Source: Elusimicrobiota bacterium (GTDB lineage: Bacteria > Elusimicrobiota > Elusimicrobia > Elusimicrobiales > UBA9959). Taken from it: a stretch of 64,000 nt of DNA. The stretch lies in assembly GCA_003450815.1 (NCBI GenBank), contig DMES01000002.1, positions 14,769 through 78,768 of the forward strand. The letters are read 5' to 3'. This document shows positions 61,497 to 64,000 of the stretch, in pieces (the stretch's first letter is position 1; each line of letters begins with the position of its first letter). The notes below the pieces were generated by a model. That model ran no database searches and had not been told where the DNA came from. It saw nothing but the letters and a program-made list of their open reading frames with translations. Made by a program: the position numbers and the translations under genes.

Positions 61497-62708
61497 ATGT
61501 CCAATCCATTTCCCCCAAAGCTCATAAGAAAAATAGTCAAAAAAACAGGCACGCCTGTTTACATTTATTCCAAAGCAGGAATACTCCGCAATCTTGCCGC
61601 CTACCGCAGGGCTTTTGCCGCGCTTGATTATATTCTTTGTTACGCCATGAAGGCCAATTCAAACGGAAGTATCGCCAGGCTTTTGTCAGGGGCGGGGGCC
61701 GATGTGGTAAGCGGCGGGGAACTTTACCGGGCCCTGAAAGCGGGTTTCAGGCCGGAAAAAATTATTTTTTCCGGGGTGGGGAAAACCGCCGACGAACTGG
61801 CCTACGCCCTGCGCTCCGGAATATTGCTGATAAATGTGGAATCGTTTGAGGAATTGCGGACCCTTGCCGCAGTTGCGGCAGGACTCAGGATAAAAGCCCC
61901 CGTTTCCGTAAGGATAAACCCGGATATCGATCCGCACACTCATAAATTTATCACCACAGGCAGGCTGGGCACTAAATTCGGTGTGGATTTCAAGGAGGCC
62001 CTGAAACTTTACGCTTTCGCAGCGGCCGACAAAAATCTTGTTGCGAGGGGGCTGCATTTTCATCTTGGTTCTCAGATAGATTCGCCGAAACCTTATGTGC
62101 TGGCTCTTAGCCTTGTAGAGAAATTTATTTTATCATTGGCAGGGGGGGGGATAAACCTTAAGTATCTTGATATAGGCGGCGGCTGGGGCGTAAAAGAGGG
62201 GTTTGAGATGCTGCCGCCGGAGCGGCTTGCAAAAGCCGCTGGTTCCGTTCTCAGGCGTCTTCCCGGAATGAAACTTATAATCGAGCCCGGCCGTTCACTT
62301 GTGGCATCAGCCGGCGCGTTGGCGGTAAGCGCCATTTACCGGAAAAAAAGCGGACATGTTTCTTATGTCATAACTGACGGCGCCATGAACGACTTATTAA
62401 GGCCGGCGTTTTACGGGGCCAGACATCCTGTGGTTCCGCTTGAAAAAAGAAAGGGCCCGGTTGTCACCCTTGATATAGCCGGCCCGGTATGTGAAAGCGG
62501 TGATTTTTTGGCTAAGAACGTGAAATTACCGTTGCCGGAGAGGGGAGATATACTGCTTCTGATCTCTGCAGGAGCCTACGGGTTTTCAATGAGTTCAAAT
62601 TATAATTCCCGTCCCCGCGCTCCGGAGGCTCTTATAACCGGAGCTTCCTCATGGAAGCTTATAAGAAAAAGAGAAACTTTCCGCGACCTCGTAGCCGGCG
62701 AACTCTAA
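61497..62708 (+). CDS. lysA: Diaminopimelate decarboxylase
   Basis: The 403-residue PLP enzyme makes L-lysine from meso-diaminopimelate. YAMKANSNG carries the PLP lysine (K52). ADVVSGGELYRA, HFHLGSQIDS, GGGWGVKEGF and GPVCESGDFLA (near 330) are all in family order. The ATG at 61497 is used because the open frame from 61404 would read through the tRNA gene. No clear Shine-Dalgarno site precedes it. Confidence 0.94.
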   Translation: MSNPFPPKLIRKIVKKTGTPVYIYSKAGILRNLAAYRRAFAALDYILCYAMKANSNGSIARLLSGAGADVVSGGELYRALKAGFRPEKIIFSGVGKTADELAYALRSGILLINVESFEELRTLAAVAAGLRIKAPVSVRINPDIDPHTHKFITTGRLGTKFGVDFKEALKLYAFAAADKNLVARGLHFHLGSQIDSPKPYVLALSLVEKFILSLAGGGINLKYLDIGGGWGVKEGFEMLPPERLAKAAGSVLRRLPGMKLIIEPGRSLVASAGALAVSAIYRKKSGHVSYVITDGAMNDLLRPAFYGARHPVVPLEKRKGPVVTLDIAGPVCESGDFLAKNVKLPLPERGDILLLISAGAYGFSMSSNYNSRPRAPEALITGASSWKLIRKRETFRDLVAGEL

Positions 62709-62742
62709 TCCTGAAAACACAGTCAGAACAAAGTCTCCACGA

Positions 62743-62790
62743 CCTAAAGGGCGGGGTATGGCAGAAATTTTTGCGGCAAAAATTTTTAAT
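62743..62790. repeat. Family F element copy 3, inverted relative to 58892-58940
   Basis: CCTAAAGGGCGGGG followed by AAATTTTTGCGGCAAAAATT is the reverse complement of the element at 58892. The two copies bracket the GT2, ArnT-like, tRNA-Leu and lysA genes. Confidence 0.75.
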
Positions 62791-63913
62791 CAAAAGCGAT
62801 ATCAGCCGTAATTCTCCGGTTTAGAGAATCAATAAGCTGATTAAGGGCCTTCGACGCGGCTGGCGCGGGCGGCTGTGGGGCAAAAATCAATTTTTTAAAT
62901 TCGGGCATTCTTGCGTAAAGGTCGTTACCAGGGCAATCGGTTTGGCCCAGTTCTCGATGGGCGTAAAAACTGCTTACTGAAACAGAGTAAGTGTCTTTCA
63001 TATACTTGCCCACGGCAACCATAGAAGACATTATTTCTGGAGTGACAGGGGTGGAAACCGGAGGATGATAATTGCCCATTATTGAAATTCCCGTGTTGCC
63101 TGTATTCCAGTCTAGCGCGTGCGCGCCAACAACGCCAATCGGCCTGCCTTCAAAAACATCGCCCTGGGGACTTATCAGGAAATGGTAGCCTATATCTATC
63201 CAGCCCTTTGCGTTCTGATGATAATCCTGTATAAACTGTATTTCGGCCAAGGCCTCTCTGTAGTTCTTAGGGTAATAGCCGGCGGTGTGGTGGAGGGTAA
63301 ATATCACCGGTGAGTGAGGTGTGTAGGGTTCTTTGGGCGCAGCAGCGTTCCAGCCGGTGCGCCTTGTGATTTTAAACGGCGTGTTATCTGACAGATAAAG
63401 TGACGGGTCCGGATTGTAAGGCGCCGTGCTTATGGTTTCCTTATTTTCTCTAAGCAATATTTCTTTTGATAATTCAACTCCGTAGATTATCAGCTCGCCG
63501 CTGGACTTTGAGCCCATATTGACGACGCTTAATTTTACCGGCTGGCTTGTCGGCTGGTCGGTTTGGTATTTAGCCCAAAATCTGCCGCTCGGAAAACGCC
63601 TTACGGTCAACTGGCGGAACTTGTCAACACCATCCGGCCTGGTTTTCGACACTATCGAAATTACAATGAGAAGGGCATGGTCGGGCATTTCGCCCTGCAC
63701 GAGTACGGTGTCGTATTCGAATTGAGGCGGTTCGCTCAGTGCGCTTTCAAAAATCTGCGCGCCGGTTTTATCGTCAACGGAAAATTTTACGGCCATCGGA
63801 TACGGTGAATCTTTAAACTCAATAGTGTTCTCACCTTCTCCGGCCGGGGCTGTGAGCGGGAACGAAAACAGCAACATAAAGAAAAACAGGAATCTGCGCG
63901 CCTCAGTTGTCAT
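62786..63913 (-). CDS. Secreted N-acetylmuramoyl-L-alanine amidase (Amidase_2/PGRP fold)
   Basis: The 375-residue protein has a signal peptide (RRFLFFFMLLFSFPLTAPAGE), a ~170-residue N-terminal region of unknown fold, then the zinc amidase domain. FTLHHTAGY, YHFLISPQGDVFEGRP, GAHALDWNTGNTGISIMGNY and AHRELGQTDCPG carry the zinc-binding and catalytic residues. It should cleave peptidoglycan stem peptides in the periplasm or outside the cell. Confidence 0.9.
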   Translation of the reverse strand: MTTEARRFLFFFMLLFSFPLTAPAGEGENTIEFKDSPYPMAVKFSVDDKTGAQIFESALSEPPQFEYDTVLVQGEMPDHALLIVISIVSKTRPDGVDKFRQLTVRRFPSGRFWAKYQTDQPTSQPVKLSVVNMGSKSSGELIIYGVELSKEILLRENKETISTAPYNPDPSLYLSDNTPFKITRRTGWNAAAPKEPYTPHSPVIFTLHHTAGYYPKNYREALAEIQFIQDYHQNAKGWIDIGYHFLISPQGDVFEGRPIGVVGAHALDWNTGNTGISIMGNYHPPVSTPVTPEIMSSMVAVGKYMKDTYSVSVSSFYAHRELGQTDCPGNDLYARMPEFKKLIFAPQPPAPAASKALNQLIDSLNRRITADIAFD

Positions 63914-63919
63914 ATATAG

Positions 63920-63925
63920 ATTATA
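63920..63925 (-). promoter_or_regulatory. Candidate -10 box of the amidase gene
   Basis: On the minus strand TATAAT ends 6 bases before the ATG, so transcription could start at the start codon. No good -35 box is seen. The last bases of the window (63926-64000) show nothing recognisable. Confidence 0.45.
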
Positions 63926-64000
63926 CGCATATGTCAGAAAAGATAAAGGGCTTAAAGCCCCGCAGGCTAATAGGTCAAAAGACCCATCCCCGCTAAGATA

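Overview
The window reads as one chromosomal segment of a Gram-negative bacterium. It carries a very large surface-polysaccharide (O-antigen or capsule) locus, followed by central-metabolism and envelope housekeeping genes. An outer membrane is inferred from an initiating polyprenyl-phosphate sugar transferase, Wzx- and Wzy-like proteins, a WaaL-like ligase, an ArnT-like enzyme and a signal-peptide amidase. GC content is moderate and genes are tightly packed with many ATGA and TAATG overlaps. The spaces between genes are full of degenerate 7- and 8-base repeats and REP-type palindromes. The lineage cannot be fixed from sequence alone; an uncultivated phylum such as Elusimicrobiota is a guess from overall style only.

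Layout. (1) 1-8362: nucleotide-sugar genes. These are the end of manC, gmd, a gmd-like paralogue, and the CDP-sugar genes rfbF, rfbG, rfbH and a flavin reductase, interrupted by an S23-type four-helix protein and a metallo-beta-lactamase-fold hydrolase. (2) 8561-24696: a translationally coupled run of 15 genes. It encodes a NeuB-cupin fusion, a HAD enzyme, a TPP enzyme, an SDR, a Nudix protein, a C-methyltransferase, a B12 radical SAM protein, a cyclase-fold protein, a 6-phosphogluconate-dehydrogenase-like enzyme, an FGGY kinase, a glycosyltransferase, two more radical SAM proteins, a membrane glycosyltransferase and GtrA. I cannot match it to a described pathway, and it is the best candidate for something new. 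(3) 24887-28550: RmlC-like epimerase, GDP-fucose synthase and a PglK-like ABC flippase. (4) 28719-43574: a DUF4143 ATPase, then glycosyltransferases (two GT11-like, a GT17-like, a GT2-DUF5672 fusion), a frameshifted methyltransferase, Wzx and Wzy. (5) 43666-45049: an AbiE-type toxin-antitoxin pair. (6) 45115-52432: a UDP-L-FucNAc module (reductase, CapE/FnlA, FnlC), a WbuB-like transferase, the initiating transferase and a ligase or polymerase. (7) 52789-57143: gap, a cyclic-2,3-diphosphoglycerate-synthetase-like GTPase, pgk and secG. (8) 57278-63913: a CNNM transporter fused to a PTS EIIA domain (minus strand), a GT2, an ArnT-like transferase, tRNA-Leu(GAG), lysA and an amidase (minus strand).

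How the genes fit together. GDP-mannose feeds gmd and fcl to give GDP-fucose for the GT11-like enzymes. Glucose-1-phosphate feeds rfbF-G-H plus the reductase to give a CDP-3,6-dideoxy-4-keto sugar. The nearby TPP enzyme and SDR could branch this sugar, as in yersiniose synthesis. UDP-GlcNAc feeds the FucNAc module. Two export systems and two polymerase/ligase-like proteins suggest two polymers, or one polymer with later decoration.

The clearest direct observations are three. Octamer and heptamer repeat arrays fill many intergenic gaps, supply stop codons and perhaps Shine-Dalgarno sites, and sit in frame inside rfbG and rfbH. GTAG-footed palindromes occur as inverted pairs resembling REPINs. 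A methyltransferase gene is frameshifted, yet its second half ends in a perfect ATGA overlap with the next gene.
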